Below, in pieces: positions 26,701-37,328 of a stretch of 64,000 nucleotides of DNA. How positions within the stretch are numbered: the stretch's first letter is position 1; each line of letters begins with the position of its first letter. The stretch covers positions 248,001-312,000 of the forward strand of contig NZ_CP081903.1 of assembly GCF_020091405.1 (NCBI RefSeq), written 5' to 3'. The DNA is from Bacteroides cellulosilyticus (GTDB lineage: Bacteria; Bacteroidota; Bacteroidia; Bacteroidales; Bacteroidaceae). Both the position numbers and the translations under genes were made by a program. The notes under the pieces are model-generated. The model worked only from the letters and a program-made list of their open reading frames with translations. It was not told where the DNA came from and searched no databases.

Positions 26701-28785
26701 ATGATAGACCAACCTACCATAGACAGAATTCTGGATGCCGCACAGATTGTAGACATTGTATCGGACTTCGTTACGTTGCGCAAGCGAGGTGTGAATTATG
26801 TAGGCTTGTGTCCGTTCCATGATGACAAGACGCCATCTTTCTATGTGTCGCCTTCCAAAGGGTTGTGCAAATGCTTTTCCTGCGGTAAAGGTGGCAATGC
26901 GGTGCACTTCATTATGGAGCACGAGCAGATGAGTTACCCCGAAGCTCTGAAATATCTGGCAAAGAAATACGGTATCGAAATCAAGGAGCGCGAACTGTCC
27001 AGCGAAGAGAAGCTGATGCAGAGCGAACGTGAAAGTCTGTTCATCGTGAATAACTTTGCACGTGATTACTTCCAAAATATACTTAAAAACCATGTGGACG
27101 GACGTAGCATTGGCATGGCATACTTCCGCAATCGTGGTTTCCGGGATGATATCATCGAAAAGTTCCAGTTAGGCTATTGCACAGAAAGTCACGATGCCAT
27201 GGCTCAAGAAGCCATCAAGAAGGGATTCAAGAAAGAATATCTTGTCAAGACAGGGCTTTGCTACGAAACGGACGATCACCGCTTACGTGACCGCTTTTGG
27301 GGACGTGTTATTTTTCCGGTGCACACACTTTCCGGTAAGGTAGTCGCTTTCGGCGGGCGCGTGCTTAGCAGTGCGACGAAGGGAGTCAAGGTTAAATATG
27401 TCAATTCTCCCGAATCAGAAATCTATCATAAGAGTAATGAACTGTATGGCATTTATTTTGCCAAACAGGCTATTGTGAAACAAGACCGTTGCTTTCTGGT
27501 GGAAGGATACACGGACGTTATTTCCATGCACCAGTCAGGTGTGGAGAATGTGGTAGCTTCTTCGGGTACGGCACTGACTCCGGGACAAATTAAGCTCATT
27601 CACCGCTTCACCAACAACATCACGGTACTCTATGACGGTGACGTGGCAGGTATCAAGGCTTCTCTCCGTGGTATCGACATGCTGCTGGAAGAAGGAATGA
27701 ATATCAAGGTTTGCCTACTTCCCGACGGGGAAGATCCGGATTCCTTCGCCCGCAAGCACAACGCTACAGAATTCCAGAAATTCATACAAGATAATGAAAC
27801 AGACTTTATACGTTTCAAAACCAATCTTCTACTGGAAGATGCAGGAAAAGATCCTATCAAGCGTGCTGAGTTAATCGGTAATCTTGTACAAAGTATATCT
27901 ATTATTCCTGAGGCAATCGTCCGCGATGTATATATTAAAGAATGTAGCCAGCTGCTTCGTGTAGAAGACAAGCTACTGGTTTCGGAAGTTGCCAAACGAC
28001 GCGAAACGCAGGCTGAGAAGCAGGCGGAACAAAGAAACCGGGAAACAAGAAAAAATAATGCAGCCCGCGACGCTGCACAAGCACCGCTTCCCGACGGAAT
28101 GCAACCACCCTACCCTGAAGACATGCCTCCTTATCCCATGGATGGAGAAATACCTGACGGTGGTGCACCGCTTCCACCGGAAGCTGCCGAATACGTATCT
28201 TATATCCCGCAGGAGGGGAAAGAAGGACAGGAATTCTACAAATACGAGCGCCTTATCTTGCAAATGGTAGTACGCTACGGAGAGAAAGTATTGTGCAACG
28301 TTCCCGATGAGGAAGGGAAAGAAATTCCCATCACAGTAACGGAATACGTAGTCAATGACTTGAAGGAGGACGAACTGGCTTTCCACAACCCGCTGCACAG
28401 GCAGATGTTGACAGAAGCGGCAGAGCATATACATAATGAAGGATTCACTGCAGAACGGTATTTCCTAGCACACCCCGACCCTATTATCAGTAAGCTAAGT
28501 ACAGAGTTGATTGCCGACCGCTATCAACTGAGCAAATATCACTCCAAAGCCCAAAGGTTAGTGACCGACGAGGAACGCCTATTCGAATTGGTACCTACAC
28601 TCATGATTAATTTCAAGTTTGCCATCATCAGTGAAGAAATGAAACACATGATGTATGCCCTGCAAGACCCTGCCGTAGCCAATGATGAAGAACAATGTAC
28701 CTCTATCATGAAACGCTACTCAGAACTGCGTGAGATCAAAAGTATTATGGCCAAACGATTGGGTGACAGAGTTGTACTCGGTTAA
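26701..28785 (+). CDS. dnaG: DNA primase
   Basis: 694 residues. Synthesises RNA primers at the replication fork. A CHC2 zinc finger is at about 38-63 (LCPFHDDKTPSF ... CKCFSCGKGG). The catalytic core spans about 125-430, with the TOPRIM motifs FLVEGYTDVI near residue 265 and YDGDVAG near residue 312 holding the metal-binding Glu and Asp residues. A low-complexity Pro/Gln-rich linker (about 440-500) precedes a C-terminal helical domain for DnaB binding. It runs away from the CRISPR locus on its own promoter, and is the first housekeeping gene bordering it. Confidence 0.96.
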   Translation: MIDQPTIDRILDAAQIVDIVSDFVTLRKRGVNYVGLCPFHDDKTPSFYVSPSKGLCKCFSCGKGGNAVHFIMEHEQMSYPEALKYLAKKYGIEIKERELSSEEKLMQSERESLFIVNNFARDYFQNILKNHVDGRSIGMAYFRNRGFRDDIIEKFQLGYCTESHDAMAQEAIKKGFKKEYLVKTGLCYETDDHRLRDRFWGRVIFPVHTLSGKVVAFGGRVLSSATKGVKVKYVNSPESEIYHKSNELYGIYFAKQAIVKQDRCFLVEGYTDVISMHQSGVENVVASSGTALTPGQIKLIHRFTNNITVLYDGDVAGIKASLRGIDMLLEEGMNIKVCLLPDGEDPDSFARKHNATEFQKFIQDNETDFIRFKTNLLLEDAGKDPIKRAELIGNLVQSISIIPEAIVRDVYIKECSQLLRVEDKLLVSEVAKRRETQAEKQAEQRNRETRKNNAARDAAQAPLPDGMQPPYPEDMPPYPMDGEIPDGGAPLPPEAAEYVSYIPQEGKEGQEFYKYERLILQMVVRYGEKVLCNVPDEEGKEIPITVTEYVVNDLKEDELAFHNPLHRQMLTEAAEHIHNEGFTAERYFLAHPDPIISKLSTELIADRYQLSKYHSKAQRLVTDEERLFELVPTLMINFKFAIISEEMKHMMYALQDPAVANDEEQCTSIMKRYSELREIKSIMAKRLGDRVVLG

Positions 28786-28803
28786 ATCACCATGCTTCTA
28801 ATG

Positions 28804-28890
28804 AGAACGATAGTTTCCTTATGCAGAAACAACAGTTTCCCCTAATGGGAACGACAGTTTCCTCATACAGAAACGAAATAGGGCTTCGTG
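28804..28890 (+). repeat. Two 44-bp direct repeats after dnaG
   Basis: GAACGATAGTTTCC at 28805-28818 and GAACGACAGTTTCC at 28849-28862 are 44 bp apart, each followed by an ATRCAGAAAC segment. Internal GAAAC/GTTTC pairs allow small hairpins. The period is twice that of the 22-bp array at 10006. Function unknown. Confidence 0.6.
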
Positions 28891-28931
28891 TGTCCGTAGA
28901 CATTCCTTTCATGAAATAAGGTATGGGATTG

Positions 28932-29525
28932 TTATGTGAATGAATTCTGACGAATGAGGTTCATAAACTCTTCACGAGTCTTTGCCTGATTGAAACCACC
29001 TGTAAAATCGGAAGTGGTCGTTATGGAATTCTGTTTTTCAACTCCACGCATCTGCATACACATGTGCTTGGCTTCCACAACCACCATTACGCCCAAGGGA
29101 TTCAGTGTTTCCTGGATGCATTCTTTAATCTGGAGCGTCATGCGTTCCTGCACCTGAAGACGGTGGGAGAAGATATCCACTACACGGGCAATCTTGCTCA
29201 GCCCCGTAATGTAACCGTTGGGGATATAGGCCACGTGTGCTTTTCCGTAGAACGGAAGCATGTGGTGTTCGCAAAGTGAGAAGAAATCAATGTCTTTCAC
29301 AATCACCATCTGACTGTATTCTTCCTTGAACTTGGCAGAGCGGAGCACTTCGTGCGGGTCCATGAAATAGCCTTTTGTCAAACTCAGCATAGCTTTCGCT
29401 ACGCGTTCGGGGGTTTTCAGTAGTCCTTCGCGTTCGGCATCTTCGCCCAATAAAGTTATAATACGCTGATAGTGTTCTTTCAGTTCATCCAGTGCGGGAG
29501 ATACGATTTCTTCTTTTCCTAACAT
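28932..29525 (-). CDS. folE: GTP cyclohydrolase I
   Basis: 197 residues. Opens GTP to dihydroneopterin triphosphate, first step of folate (and, in some bacteria, queuosine) synthesis. The C-terminal catalytic domain has the zinc-binding [12 protein letters not shown] near residue 90 and [17 protein letters not shown] near 155, plus GLSKIARVV and the SRLQVQER-like stretch of the active site. The enzyme forms a toroidal decamer. No riboswitch is evident upstream. It is followed closely on the same strand side by the repeats after dnaG and preceded by a SPOR gene. Confidence 0.96.
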   Translation of the reverse strand: MLGKEEIVSPALDELKEHYQRIITLLGEDAEREGLLKTPERVAKAMLSLTKGYFMDPHEVLRSAKFKEEYSQMVIVKDIDFFSLCEHHMLPFYGKAHVAYIPNGYITGLSKIARVVDIFSHRLQVQERMTLQIKECIQETLNPLGVMVVVEAKHMCMQMRGVEKQNSITTTSDFTGGFNQAKTREEFMNLIRQNSFT

Positions 29526-29586
29526 ATATTTGAGTTTTTAAGTTTCCGAGTTTCAGTACAACTCAAAAACTGAACAACTTATAAAC

Positions 29587-30042
29587 TTAAAGCGGTATGT
29601 TTATCTGCTCTTTCACAATAGAAACTTCTTTGAATACGCCTGTAGCACGCAACTGGCGCATCATGGCATCCGCTTCTTCAATACTGCGGAAGTCTCCTAC
29701 ACGGCACAGCCAGCGGGGAGAGTTGAAAGAGGTATAAACAGAAAGTTCCGGGAAATATTCTTTGATTCGTGAGCCCACAGCGTGAGCTTCGTTCTTGGCT
29801 CTACTGGTATTGTTTCCGGCATACACCTGTACACGGAAACCCTGACTTTTAAGCACTCTGTTCTCCGTTCCGTTGGGGATATATTCCTGACCTATCAAGG
29901 CCTCGATGCGGGCATCCTGATGGATGGTTACCTTACCCTGTCCCGGCACATTGCGTTCCAAACTCTTCACAATGTTATTCTGCGCCGAAGCAAAAGCGGC
30001 GAAAGCAAAGCATGCAATTAAAAGTAAACCAAGCTTCTTCAT
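29587..30042 (-). CDS. SPOR-domain periplasmic protein
   Basis: 151 residues. Signal peptide MKKLGLLLIACFAFAAFASA, then a linker, then a SPOR domain (about 70-148) with the pattern GFRVQVYAGNN near 70-80 and a WLCRVGDF strand near 113. SPOR domains bind glycan strands lacking stem peptides, as found at division sites. The mature protein is hardly more than the domain, so it may be a simple septal peptidoglycan-binding factor. It lies between tpiA and folE, all on the minus strand. Confidence 0.85.
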   Translation of the reverse strand: MKKLGLLLIACFAFAAFASAQNNIVKSLERNVPGQGKVTIHQDARIEALIGQEYIPNGTENRVLKSQGFRVQVYAGNNTSRAKNEAHAVGSRIKEYFPELSVYTSFNSPRWLCRVGDFRSIEEADAMMRQLRATGVFKEVSIVKEQINIPL

Positions 30043-30084
30043 AATGAATAATATAATAATAGACGGTTGATAATATGATTATAG

Positions 30085-30134
30085 AGACTGATAACCAACA
30101 ACCGGCACTTCACCGGTTATCAATTATCAGTCTT
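30085..30134 (-). repeat. Hairpin downstream of tpiA
   Basis: AGACTGATAA (30085-30094) is matched by TTATCAGTCT near 30125-30134, with inner arms AACCGG and CCGGTT. It lies between tpiA and the SPOR gene. It lacks a T-tract on the minus strand, so it may stabilise or separate transcripts rather than terminate. Confidence 0.5.
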
Positions 30135-30144
30135 CCATTATCTA

Positions 30145-30900
30145 TTAATTAAAAGCATCAATGATACCTTTGAAATCTGCTACCTTCAGAGCTGCACCAC
30201 CGATCAATCCACCATCAACGTCAGGATTAGCGAACAATTCCTTAGCGTTAGACGGTTTAGCGCTACCACCGTAAAGGATAGAGCAGTTGTCAGCAACTTC
30301 CTTACCGTACTTGTCAGCAACTAATGAACGGATGAAAGCATGGATTTCCTGAGCTTGGTCGGGAGTAGCAGTTTTACCTGTACCGATAGCCCAAACCGGT
30401 TCGTAAGCCAATACAATCTTAGAGAAATCTTCAGCAGACAGAGAGAATACAGAAGCCAACTGAGCGGCAACTACTTCATTCTGCTTGTTAGCTTCACGTT
30501 CTTCCAACACTTCACCGATACAGAAGATCGGAGTCAGGCCGTTAGCCAAAGCCAATTTTACTTTTTCTTCCAGGATGGCAACTGTTTCGCCATAGTAAGC
30601 ACGACGTTCTGAGTGACCCAGGATTACATATTTAGCGCCTGTAGAAGCAACCATAGCAGCTGAAACTTCACCAGTGTAAGCACCTGATTCTTTGTCAGCA
30701 CAGTTTTCAGCACCTACGCCAATCTTAGCGGGGTCTACCAACGGAGTAACCGATGCCAGGTGGATAAAAGGAGTACAGATGATTACATCACAGTTAGGCT
30801 TTTCGTTAGCCAATACTTCGTTCAGTTCTTTTGCAAGAGCAATACCCTCCTGAAGGGTTTTGTTCATTTTCCAGTTTCCTGCAACAATGTTTTTTCTCAT
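30145..30900 (-). CDS. tpiA: Triosephosphate isomerase
   Basis: 251 residues, the standard length. Interconverts glyceraldehyde 3-phosphate and dihydroxyacetone phosphate. Visible active-site residues: NWKMNK (Asn/Lys) near 7-12, GHSERR with catalytic His near residue 97, and [14 protein letters not shown] with catalytic Glu near residue 169 followed by the flexible loop; the phosphate-binding [10 protein letters not shown] and GGLIGGAAL segments close the barrel. Codon use is that of a highly expressed gene. It probably forms a unit with the BT_3928-type and DUF1599 genes upstream. Confidence 0.97.
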   Translation of the reverse strand: MRKNIVAGNWKMNKTLQEGIALAKELNEVLANEKPNCDVIICTPFIHLASVTPLVDPAKIGVGAENCADKESGAYTGEVSAAMVASTGAKYVILGHSERRAYYGETVAILEEKVKLALANGLTPIFCIGEVLEEREANKQNEVVAAQLASVFSLSAEDFSKIVLAYEPVWAIGTGKTATPDQAQEIHAFIRSLVADKYGKEVADNCSILYGGSAKPSNAKELFANPDVDGGLIGGAALKVADFKGIIDAFN

Positions 30901-30954
30901 TTTGTTTTTTATTTATTAAAAGGGTTAATGTATTTTTGATTTATAATTTGTAAT

Positions 30955-32301
30955 TTATGGCTGTGGAAGCTCTTGCTTATCACTCATCACTCCATCGCTA
31001 ATCACTTTATTTTTCGCTCTCTTTCTTTCCCTGCGCTTCACAACCAGGATGTCCACACCGATAACCATCAGCAACGGAATGATAAACCACAAAAGAACGT
31101 AACCAATCGTGCGCAAATCACTTTCTTGTTTCTGCTGACCGAGTTCCAGTTTATCCAGGCTATCCGTCAACACGTATTCATCCGGCAAGCTATTATCACT
31201 CCACTTATTCAGAATTACGCCATCCTTTATCAGTATCAATCCGGGATTGGAACGGATAATAGTCTTCAAAGTGATGTCGTCCGTCTGGCAGAAAGGATAT
31301 TCTGCACCGGTCTTATCACGCCACAATTCTATTTGTTCCTCCGGCGAAGAAGTCAGGGCATAAAAGCCGTAACCATGCTCCACACTATAATCATAGATCT
31401 CGTTAATAAGATCTATATCGCTATCGTCAGCTTTTTCAATGCGATGAGCTACCAACAGAAATGTATATCCCTTATCGGATAAGATGCTATCGGTCAAATC
31501 CTCTCCGGTTTCCAGACTTACAATAGAGAAGTCGTGAATCGGAGGCTCGTATCCTTTTTCCTTCAACACCGTACGTGTTTCAACAAACGTCCATGTGCTA
31601 TCCGGGTAATTATCCAGTGTAAATTCCTGTTTTTTTCCGTCTTTCTCCAGAATGAACTTGCTCTCAAACACACTGGGTTTTGCTCCTTCGGGTATTTCCA
31701 TGCCTTCTTTGATATTCTTTCCGATCTTGTAAGGACGGAAATCCAGAATAGGCAGATTGTCCAGGCAATAGAATGAAAGCACAAACACAAAAAAGAACGT
31801 ATACATGGAAACCATCCATGCCATTTTTGCCGTAATAAAGCGAATGATTTGTTTTCCACCTTTGAAGACAGATACGGCTGCAATAAACAATACTACATTC
31901 TTGCCAAACGTTTCCCAGTTTGTCAACACCCATGCATCACCGAAACAACCACAATCGGACACCGGATTCGCTAACGCCAGATACAGTGTCAGCGGTGTCA
32001 TCACGATCATCAGCATCAGTGCCAGAGTCGTAGCAAACCTCCGCCGTATACCGAAGAACAGGAAAACTCCCACTGAGAATTCCAACGCCGACAATACGAT
32101 GGCAAACAGTAGCTGCAAATATGTAGGAAACCACGCGGCCATTCCGAAAGCCGTCAGATAATCCTGAATCTTATAAAAAGAGCCTAACGGATCGACTGCC
32201 TTCACAAAGCCGGAAAAGATGAATACCGCCGCCAGTAAAAAACGGCAAACATTCACCCAGCTCTTCCATATTATATGTTTCTGCTTAGTCTCCAAATTCA
32301 A
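30955..32301 (-). CDS. DoxX-like membrane protein with C-terminal thioredoxin-like region (BT_3928 type)
   Basis: 448 residues. The N-terminal half has four to five membrane segments resembling DoxX/MauE (VCRFLLAAVFIFSGFVKAVDPLG at the start, then NPVSDCGCFGD with a CGC pair near 115). The middle to C-terminal part (about 230-400) looks thioredoxin-like but lacks an obvious CxxC, and a last membrane segment (near 415-430) ends with a basic tail. Such proteins are widespread in Bacteroidales and uncharacterised; a redox or electron-transfer role is inferred from the fold alone. The start overlaps the DUF1599 gene by 17 bp. Confidence 0.75.
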   Translation of the reverse strand: MNLETKQKHIIWKSWVNVCRFLLAAVFIFSGFVKAVDPLGSFYKIQDYLTAFGMAAWFPTYLQLLFAIVLSALEFSVGVFLFFGIRRRFATTLALMLMIVMTPLTLYLALANPVSDCGCFGDAWVLTNWETFGKNVVLFIAAVSVFKGGKQIIRFITAKMAWMVSMYTFFFVFVLSFYCLDNLPILDFRPYKIGKNIKEGMEIPEGAKPSVFESKFILEKDGKKQEFTLDNYPDSTWTFVETRTVLKEKGYEPPIHDFSIVSLETGEDLTDSILSDKGYTFLLVAHRIEKADDSDIDLINEIYDYSVEHGYGFYALTSSPEEQIELWRDKTGAEYPFCQTDDITLKTIIRSNPGLILIKDGVILNKWSDNSLPDEYVLTDSLDKLELGQQKQESDLRTIGYVLLWFIIPLLMVIGVDILVVKRRERKRAKNKVISDGVMSDKQELPQP

Positions 32302-32827
32302 TCTTAATCAAACCGAATACGGAATAATTAATCATGTCCATATAATTAGCATCCACTCCTTCCGAAACCAAAGTCTGTCCTGACAGGCTTTCAATCTGTT
32401 TCGTACGGTAGATTTTCATCAATATCAGATCAGTGTATGAACTGACACGCATGCTGCGCCATGCCTCATCGTAATCATGATTCTTAGCAAGCATCAGATC
32501 CAATGAAATTTTAGCATATTTGTCATACAACGCCATTGCTTCTTCATTCGTGATATCGGCTGATTCCGCATATCCCAGTTCCAGCTGTATCAATCCGATA
32601 ATGCCATAGTTGACTATCGCAATGAACTCGGAACGTATTCCTTCGTCCACCAACGTCACTCCTTTAGTTTCAATACTCCTGATACGATTGGCTTTAATGA
32701 ATATCTGGTCAGTCACGGAAGCCGGACGGAGAATACGCCATGCCGGACCGTAATCATGTAGTTTCTTGGAGAACAAATCACGACAGATGGCAATGACATG
32801 CTCAAATTGTTGTTTGGTATCTTTCAT
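32285..32827 (-). CDS. DUF1599 protein (nucleotide-modification-associated domain family)
   Basis: 180 residues from the ATG at 32827. An upstream in-frame TTG at 32848 is ruled out because it overlaps a promoter -7 box (TACCTTTG, 32853-32846), whereas GTAAGGAA sits just before the chosen ATG. The protein holds two copies of a module (HDYGPAWRILRPASVTDQIFIK near 33 and HDYDEAWRSMRVSSYTDLILMK near 125), so it is an internal duplication. The family is named for association with nucleotide modification; its reaction is not established. It seems to head the unit DUF1599 - DoxX-like - tpiA. Confidence 0.82.
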   Translation of the reverse strand: MKDTKQQFEHVIAICRDLFSKKLHDYGPAWRILRPASVTDQIFIKANRIRSIETKGVTLVDEGIRSEFIAIVNYGIIGLIQLELGYAESADITNEEAMALYDKYAKISLDLMLAKNHDYDEAWRSMRVSSYTDLILMKIYRTKQIESLSGQTLVSEGVDANYMDMINYSVFGLIKIEFGD

Positions 32828-32845
32828 TTCCTTACAAATTGGTTG

Positions 32846-32853
32846 CAAAGGTA
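32846..32853 (-). promoter_or_regulatory. -7 box of the DUF1599-tpiA unit
   Basis: TACCTTTG on the minus strand matches TAnnTTTG; start expected near 32838, about 11 nt before the ATG at 32827. This decides the start codon of the DUF1599 gene. Confidence 0.55.
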
Positions 32854-32932
32854 GGAATAATTAAAGAAAAAAGAAAAGAGGGCACTCTAAATTATATTAA
32901 AGTGCCCTCTTCTTTATGGGTTTATTGATATC

Positions 32933-33802
32933 TTACGAACAACGCAATACCTGTCCCGGACGTAAGATTGTTTTCCGTGTAATGCGATTCAACTGACAGA
33001 GCTTGTCAATAGATACTCCCTGACGGGATGCAATCTTAGACAATGTATCGCCACTCTTCACTTTATAGAACAAACCTTCACCAGAAGCCATGCTGCGAGC
33101 AGTTCCTTTTGAAGTCTTGGTCTTAGTGAAAGTATAATGATCAGCAACAACGTCTTGCTTTTCAAAGTCGAACATTAAAGCGGGGTCAATAGGAATTCCC
33201 AGGAAACGGGTTTCAAAGTGAAGATGCGAACCGGTAGAACGTCCGGTATTGCCACCTAAAGCGATAGGTTCTCCGGCTTTAACCAACTGATTAATATCTA
33301 CGATCTGTTTGGACAAGTGTCCGTAAACTGTTTCCAGTCCATTGTCATGACGAATAACGATATACTTACCATAGCCACGGCGTCCCTGATTCTTTACTAC
33401 GCGTACTTTACCATCGAAAGCAGCTCGAATCGTATCACCGATGAATACTTTAACATCCAAGCCATAGTGCATTCTGCGTCTTCTGGGGCGATAACCGAAG
33501 ACATCGGTAATCTTCGTATGCGTTGTAGGCATACAGAAACCTGTCAGGTCCACTTTATAGCTTTCAGGAACGATAGCATCGCCATAAGCTTGTACATACT
33601 CATTATTCCAAGTCGGATATAGACTTAGACCTGGATAAGCAGATTGTTCAGCACGTATCTGTTTCTGTAAAGCCAACGAGTCAACGCTCTTTAGTTTCCT
33701 GTCGATGGGGGCTTGTCGGGCAATCAAATCCTGAGAAAAAGAATTCAGGCTGACCATTGCCGTCGCAGCTATTAGGATCGTTTTAATGCAATTGAAATTC
33801 AT
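32933..33802 (-). CDS. M23 family peptidoglycan endopeptidase with C-terminal LysM
   Basis: 289 residues with a signal peptide (to about FSQ at 24). The M23 (LytM) domain, about 105-215, has the zinc motif HYGLDV (HxxxD, near 112-116) and the distal SHLHFE (HxH) near 197, both intact, so it should be an active metallopeptidase cutting peptide crosslinks. A LysM domain (about 245-288: YKVKSGDTLSKIASRQGVS) anchors it to glycan. A -7 box TACCTTTG lies at 33841-33834. The 200 bp between it and recG hold no gene. Confidence 0.93.
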   Translation of the reverse strand: MNFNCIKTILIAATAMVSLNSFSQDLIARQAPIDRKLKSVDSLALQKQIRAEQSAYPGLSLYPTWNNEYVQAYGDAIVPESYKVDLTGFCMPTTHTKITDVFGYRPRRRRMHYGLDVKVFIGDTIRAAFDGKVRVVKNQGRRGYGKYIVIRHDNGLETVYGHLSKQIVDINQLVKAGEPIALGGNTGRSTGSHLHFETRFLGIPIDPALMFDFEKQDVVADHYTFTKTKTSKGTARSMASGEGLFYKVKSGDTLSKIASRQGVSIDKLCQLNRITRKTILRPGQVLRCS

Positions 33803-34003
33803 TCCGTTTCGTCATTCTTTTAAAAAATTCTCCCAAAGGTAGTATTTCTTCTCTAAATGAAAAGGCTGTTCTTAACTATTTTTTCGGTAAGGGATTAAAA
33901 GGTATATATTAAAACCACTTCTAACTCCCTGTATATCGGCAAGATAAAGACTAACATGTTTTACAACATAAAAATGTAAATAAAGTGTATGTTTAACCGT
34001 TAT

Positions 34004-36100
34004 TCAACTAATGGAAGCCCAGTTAACGTTAGTTTTCCGAAGTGCCTTTAGCTGGCGCCACAGGATTTCATTCTCCGGGCGGATACTGGTAGGATCGGCA
34101 TCAACCACTTCTTCGGCAACATTGCGCACATATTGCAGCAGCTGTCCGTCGCGCGCTATATCGGCAATTTTCAGGTCGAAGGCAATACCGCTTTGCTGTG
34201 TGCCTTCCAAATCACCGGGGCCGCGTAGCTTCAGATCGGCTTCAGCTATTTCAAAGCCGTCATTTGTCCGCACCATAATTTCCAGGCGCTTGCGGGTTTC
34301 CTCGACCAACTTGTATCCGGTCACTAAAATACAATAAGACTGTTCCGCTCCACGGCCTACACGACCACGCAACTGATGGAGCTGTGACAAACCGAAGCGC
34401 TCTGCATTCTCAATAATCATCACGGAAGCATTCGGTACATTTACGCCTACCTCAATCACTGTAGTCGCTACCATTATCTGTGCTTCGCCCGAAACAAAAA
34501 GCTGCATCTGCGCATCCTTCTCAGCAGCTTTCATCTTGCCATGCACTTTGCAGACTTTACAATCCGGAAATTCCTCACAAATATGAAGGTAGCCTTCTTC
34601 CAGGTTCTTTAAATCGATTTTCTCACTTTCCTTAATCAAAGGATATACAATATATACCTGTCTGCCCTCTGCAATCTGTCTATGAACGGATTGGTACAAG
34701 CTTACACGGTGCGCATCATATTTATGAATGGTCACAATAGGTTTACGTCCCGGCGGCAGTTCATCAATGACGGAGACATCGAGATCACCGTATAATGTCA
34801 TGGCCAATGTACGCGGAATAGGGGTAGCTGTCATGACTAACACATGGGGCGGCTGCACATTCTTAGTCCATAAACGTGCGCGTTGTGCCACGCCGAAACG
34901 GTGCTGTTCATCTATCACCACCAATCCCAGTGAAGAGAAATTCACGGTATCTTCTATCACGGCATGCGTACCGATCAGTATTCGCACATCTCCTGTTAAC
35001 AGACCGGTGAGAATGGCTTCCCGCTTTTTTCCTTTCACAGAACCGGTCAGCAATTCCACACGTATATCCATTCCGTACAACAACTCGCGGATTGTCTCAA
35101 AATGCTGGTTAGCCAAAATTTCGGTGGGTGCCATCATACAAGCCTGATAACCATTATCCAACGCTATCAGCATACTCATCAGTGCCACCAGCGTTTTTCC
35201 ACTGCCTACATCCCCCTGCAACAGACGGTTCATTTGCTTACCGCTCCCCACATCCCGGCGTATTTCTTTCAGTACACGCTTCTGGGCACCTGTCAGTTCG
35301 AAAGGCAGATTCTTGGCATAGAAAGTATTGAATATCCCTCCTACCGTTTCAAATACATATCCACGGTATTTCCGTTGCCTGTCTTTGGCATAGCGGAGAA
35401 TATTCAACTGTACATAAAAAAGTTCTTCAAACTTCAAGCGATATTGCGCTTTACGAAGCAATTCCGGATTTGCCGGAAAATGAATATTCATCAAAGCTTC
35501 CGTCAGTGGCATCAAATGATGCTCTGTCAATATAGCGGGAGAAAGCGTTTCGGGCAACGGTTCGCGGAGTTGCTGCACTACGGCGCTCATCATCTTCTCA
35601 ATTGCATGAGAATTGAGGGAACTCCGCTTCATTTTCTCCGTTGTATTATAATAAGGTTGCAATCCCATTGTCGAGAGCTTCAGTTCCGAAGCATTATCGA
35701 TATCCGGATGAGCAATGTTGATCCGTCCGTTGAAGACGCTGGGTTTACCAAATACAATATATTCCTGATGTACCTTATACTTACCGACGAGAAATTTAAT
35801 TCCCTGAAACCAGACTAAATCCACAATCCCCGTACCATCCGAGAAATGGGCAATCAGACGGCGTTGCCTACCTTCTCCAATCGTCTCAAAACCCAGGATT
35901 TCACCTTTCAGTTGGATATAAGGCATCGTACCGTCTATCTCATGGATATAATAGATACGGCTACGGTCTACATATTTATAGGGGAAATAATACAATAAGT
36001 CGTGAAGGGAATAGATATTCAATTCCTTATTGAGTACTGAGGCACGTTGCGGCCCTACACCCGACAGGTATTTTATGTCACGAGAAGCTAAATCAAACAT
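34004..36100 (-). CDS. recG: ATP-dependent DNA helicase RecG
   Basis: 698 residues. Remodels stalled replication forks and branched DNA. An N-terminal wedge/OB domain (about 1-190) includes [19 protein letters not shown]. The helicase core has Walker A GDVGSGKT near 295, DEQHRFG near 393, [10 protein letters not shown] near 423, and in the second RecA lobe QLRGRVGRG near 595; the C-terminal TRG motif region ([24 protein letters not shown]) is present. Full length and intact. It overlaps ispD by 13 bp on the same strand, last gene of the pdxJ-exbBD-tonB-DJ1-ispD-recG series. Confidence 0.97.
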   Translation of the reverse strand: MFDLASRDIKYLSGVGPQRASVLNKELNIYSLHDLLYYFPYKYVDRSRIYYIHEIDGTMPYIQLKGEILGFETIGEGRQRRLIAHFSDGTGIVDLVWFQGIKFLVGKYKVHQEYIVFGKPSVFNGRINIAHPDIDNASELKLSTMGLQPYYNTTEKMKRSSLNSHAIEKMMSAVVQQLREPLPETLSPAILTEHHLMPLTEALMNIHFPANPELLRKAQYRLKFEELFYVQLNILRYAKDRQRKYRGYVFETVGGIFNTFYAKNLPFELTGAQKRVLKEIRRDVGSGKQMNRLLQGDVGSGKTLVALMSMLIALDNGYQACMMAPTEILANQHFETIRELLYGMDIRVELLTGSVKGKKREAILTGLLTGDVRILIGTHAVIEDTVNFSSLGLVVIDEQHRFGVAQRARLWTKNVQPPHVLVMTATPIPRTLAMTLYGDLDVSVIDELPPGRKPIVTIHKYDAHRVSLYQSVHRQIAEGRQVYIVYPLIKESEKIDLKNLEEGYLHICEEFPDCKVCKVHGKMKAAEKDAQMQLFVSGEAQIMVATTVIEVGVNVPNASVMIIENAERFGLSQLHQLRGRVGRGAEQSYCILVTGYKLVEETRKRLEIMVRTNDGFEIAEADLKLRGPGDLEGTQQSGIAFDLKIADIARDGQLLQYVRNVAEEVVDADPTSIRPENEILWRQLKALRKTNVNWASIS

Positions 36101-36762
36101 GAATCCAACAAAGCAGCGGCTATTTTCAAATCAAAGGGAGTCGTAATTTTAATGTTTTCCCGATTACCTGCCGCGAGGTATACAGATACTCCCATCGCTT
36201 CCACTACCGAAGCGTCGTCCGTAAAGAAAGAAGTATAAGGTTGTTCATAGGCCTGTTTCAGTAAATCGGCATCAAACACCTGGGGAGTCTGTACCAATTT
36301 ATACTCATCCCGGCTGACGGTCACGCTTTCTTCTCCTTTGAGATGGCGTACAGTCTCCACCACATCTATCACAGGAATCACCGCCTTTTTTTCAGCAGCC
36401 AATTCATAACAACGGGCTATGACTTCCCGGGAAACAAACGGGCGTACCCCATCATGGACACCAACCAATCCCGGAGTAGTAACATGAGCCAATCCATTCT
36501 TTACCGAATGGAAGCGGGTTTCACCTCCGTCCGCCACTGTATGCGGCAAAGAAAAAGAATGCTCCGCACATAGCTCTGTCCAATAAGATTGCTGGCTATG
36601 CGGGAGCACTAATATTATATGTATCTCCGGATTGTAGGCATAAAAGGCTTCCAAAGTACGCATCAAAACAGGTTTTCCACCTATAGGCAGAAACTGTTTG
36701 GGAAGTTCGCCTCCCATGCGCAACCCTTTACCACCGGCAACTATCAGAGCATACTGAACCAT
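36088..36762 (-). CDS. ispD: 2-C-methyl-D-erythritol 4-phosphate cytidylyltransferase
   Basis: 224 residues. Third step of the MEP isoprenoid pathway: CTP + MEP to CDP-ME. The nucleotide-binding loop [25 protein letters not shown] (first 30 residues; Arg and Lys of the family), [11 protein letters not shown] near residue 98 and [16 protein letters not shown] near 145 are all present. The next gene upstream, a DJ-1 homologue, ends 3 bp before it. Coupling to recG by overlap is common in Bacteroidales. Confidence 0.95.
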   Translation of the reverse strand: MVQYALIVAGGKGLRMGGELPKQFLPIGGKPVLMRTLEAFYAYNPEIHIILVLPHSQQSYWTELCAEHSFSLPHTVADGGETRFHSVKNGLAHVTTPGLVGVHDGVRPFVSREVIARCYELAAEKKAVIPVIDVVETVRHLKGEESVTVSRDEYKLVQTPQVFDADLLKQAYEQPYTSFFTDDASVVEAMGVSVYLAAGNRENIKITTPFDLKIAAALLDSCLI

Positions 36763-36765
36763 AAA

Positions 36766-37314
36766 TCAATTAACACACATTGCCTCTTTCAGTTCCTGTA
36801 CCTTCTCTTTTCCGAGCATCATATCTACAACCGTCAGAGCAAATTCCATCGCAGCACCCGGTCCTTTTCCGGTAATGATGTTACCGTCTCTTTCCACCGG
36901 AGCACCTGTACATTCAGCACCTTCCAGGTATTGTTCGAAGCCGGGATAGCAAGTTGCCTTGCGGCCTTTCAGCAAGCCAAGCTTACCCAATATCATAGGA
37001 GCGGCACAAATGGCAGCAATCGGTTTATTCTTTTCAGCAAAATCCAAGACCAGTTTCCGAAGTTCCGGGCACTTCTCCAAAGTAGCTGCTCCGGGCATTC
37101 CACCGGGTAAAAGAACTAAATCTGCGTCATAGAAATCACAGTTCACTACATTCTTATCACAAAGCACCGGTACATCATGTGCACCTGTTACTATCTCATC
37201 GGGAGTCACCGTTATCATTTCCACGTTCAGCCCTGCACGTCTCATTACATCCACAGAGGTGAAAGCTTCCACTTCTTCAAATCCGTCTGCAAAAAAAACA
37301 TAAACTGTACCCAT
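36766..37314 (-). CDS. DJ-1/PfpI family protein
   Basis: 182 residues of the DJ-1 branch: GFEEVEAFTSVDVMRRAG near 12-29 with the conserved Glu, LPGGMPGA near 70-77, and the nucleophile elbow AAICAAPMILG with Cys near residue 104. Members act as glyoxalase III or protein/nucleotide deglycases or have a chaperone-like role; which applies here cannot be told. Lies in an apparent operon between tonB and ispD. Confidence 0.9.
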   Translation of the reverse strand: MGTVYVFFADGFEEVEAFTSVDVMRRAGLNVEMITVTPDEIVTGAHDVPVLCDKNVVNCDFYDADLVLLPGGMPGAATLEKCPELRKLVLDFAEKNKPIAAICAAPMILGKLGLLKGRKATCYPGFEQYLEGAECTGAPVERDGNIITGKGPGAAMEFALTVVDMMLGKEKVQELKEAMCVN

Positions 37315-37328
37315 AATTGTTCTCCTTA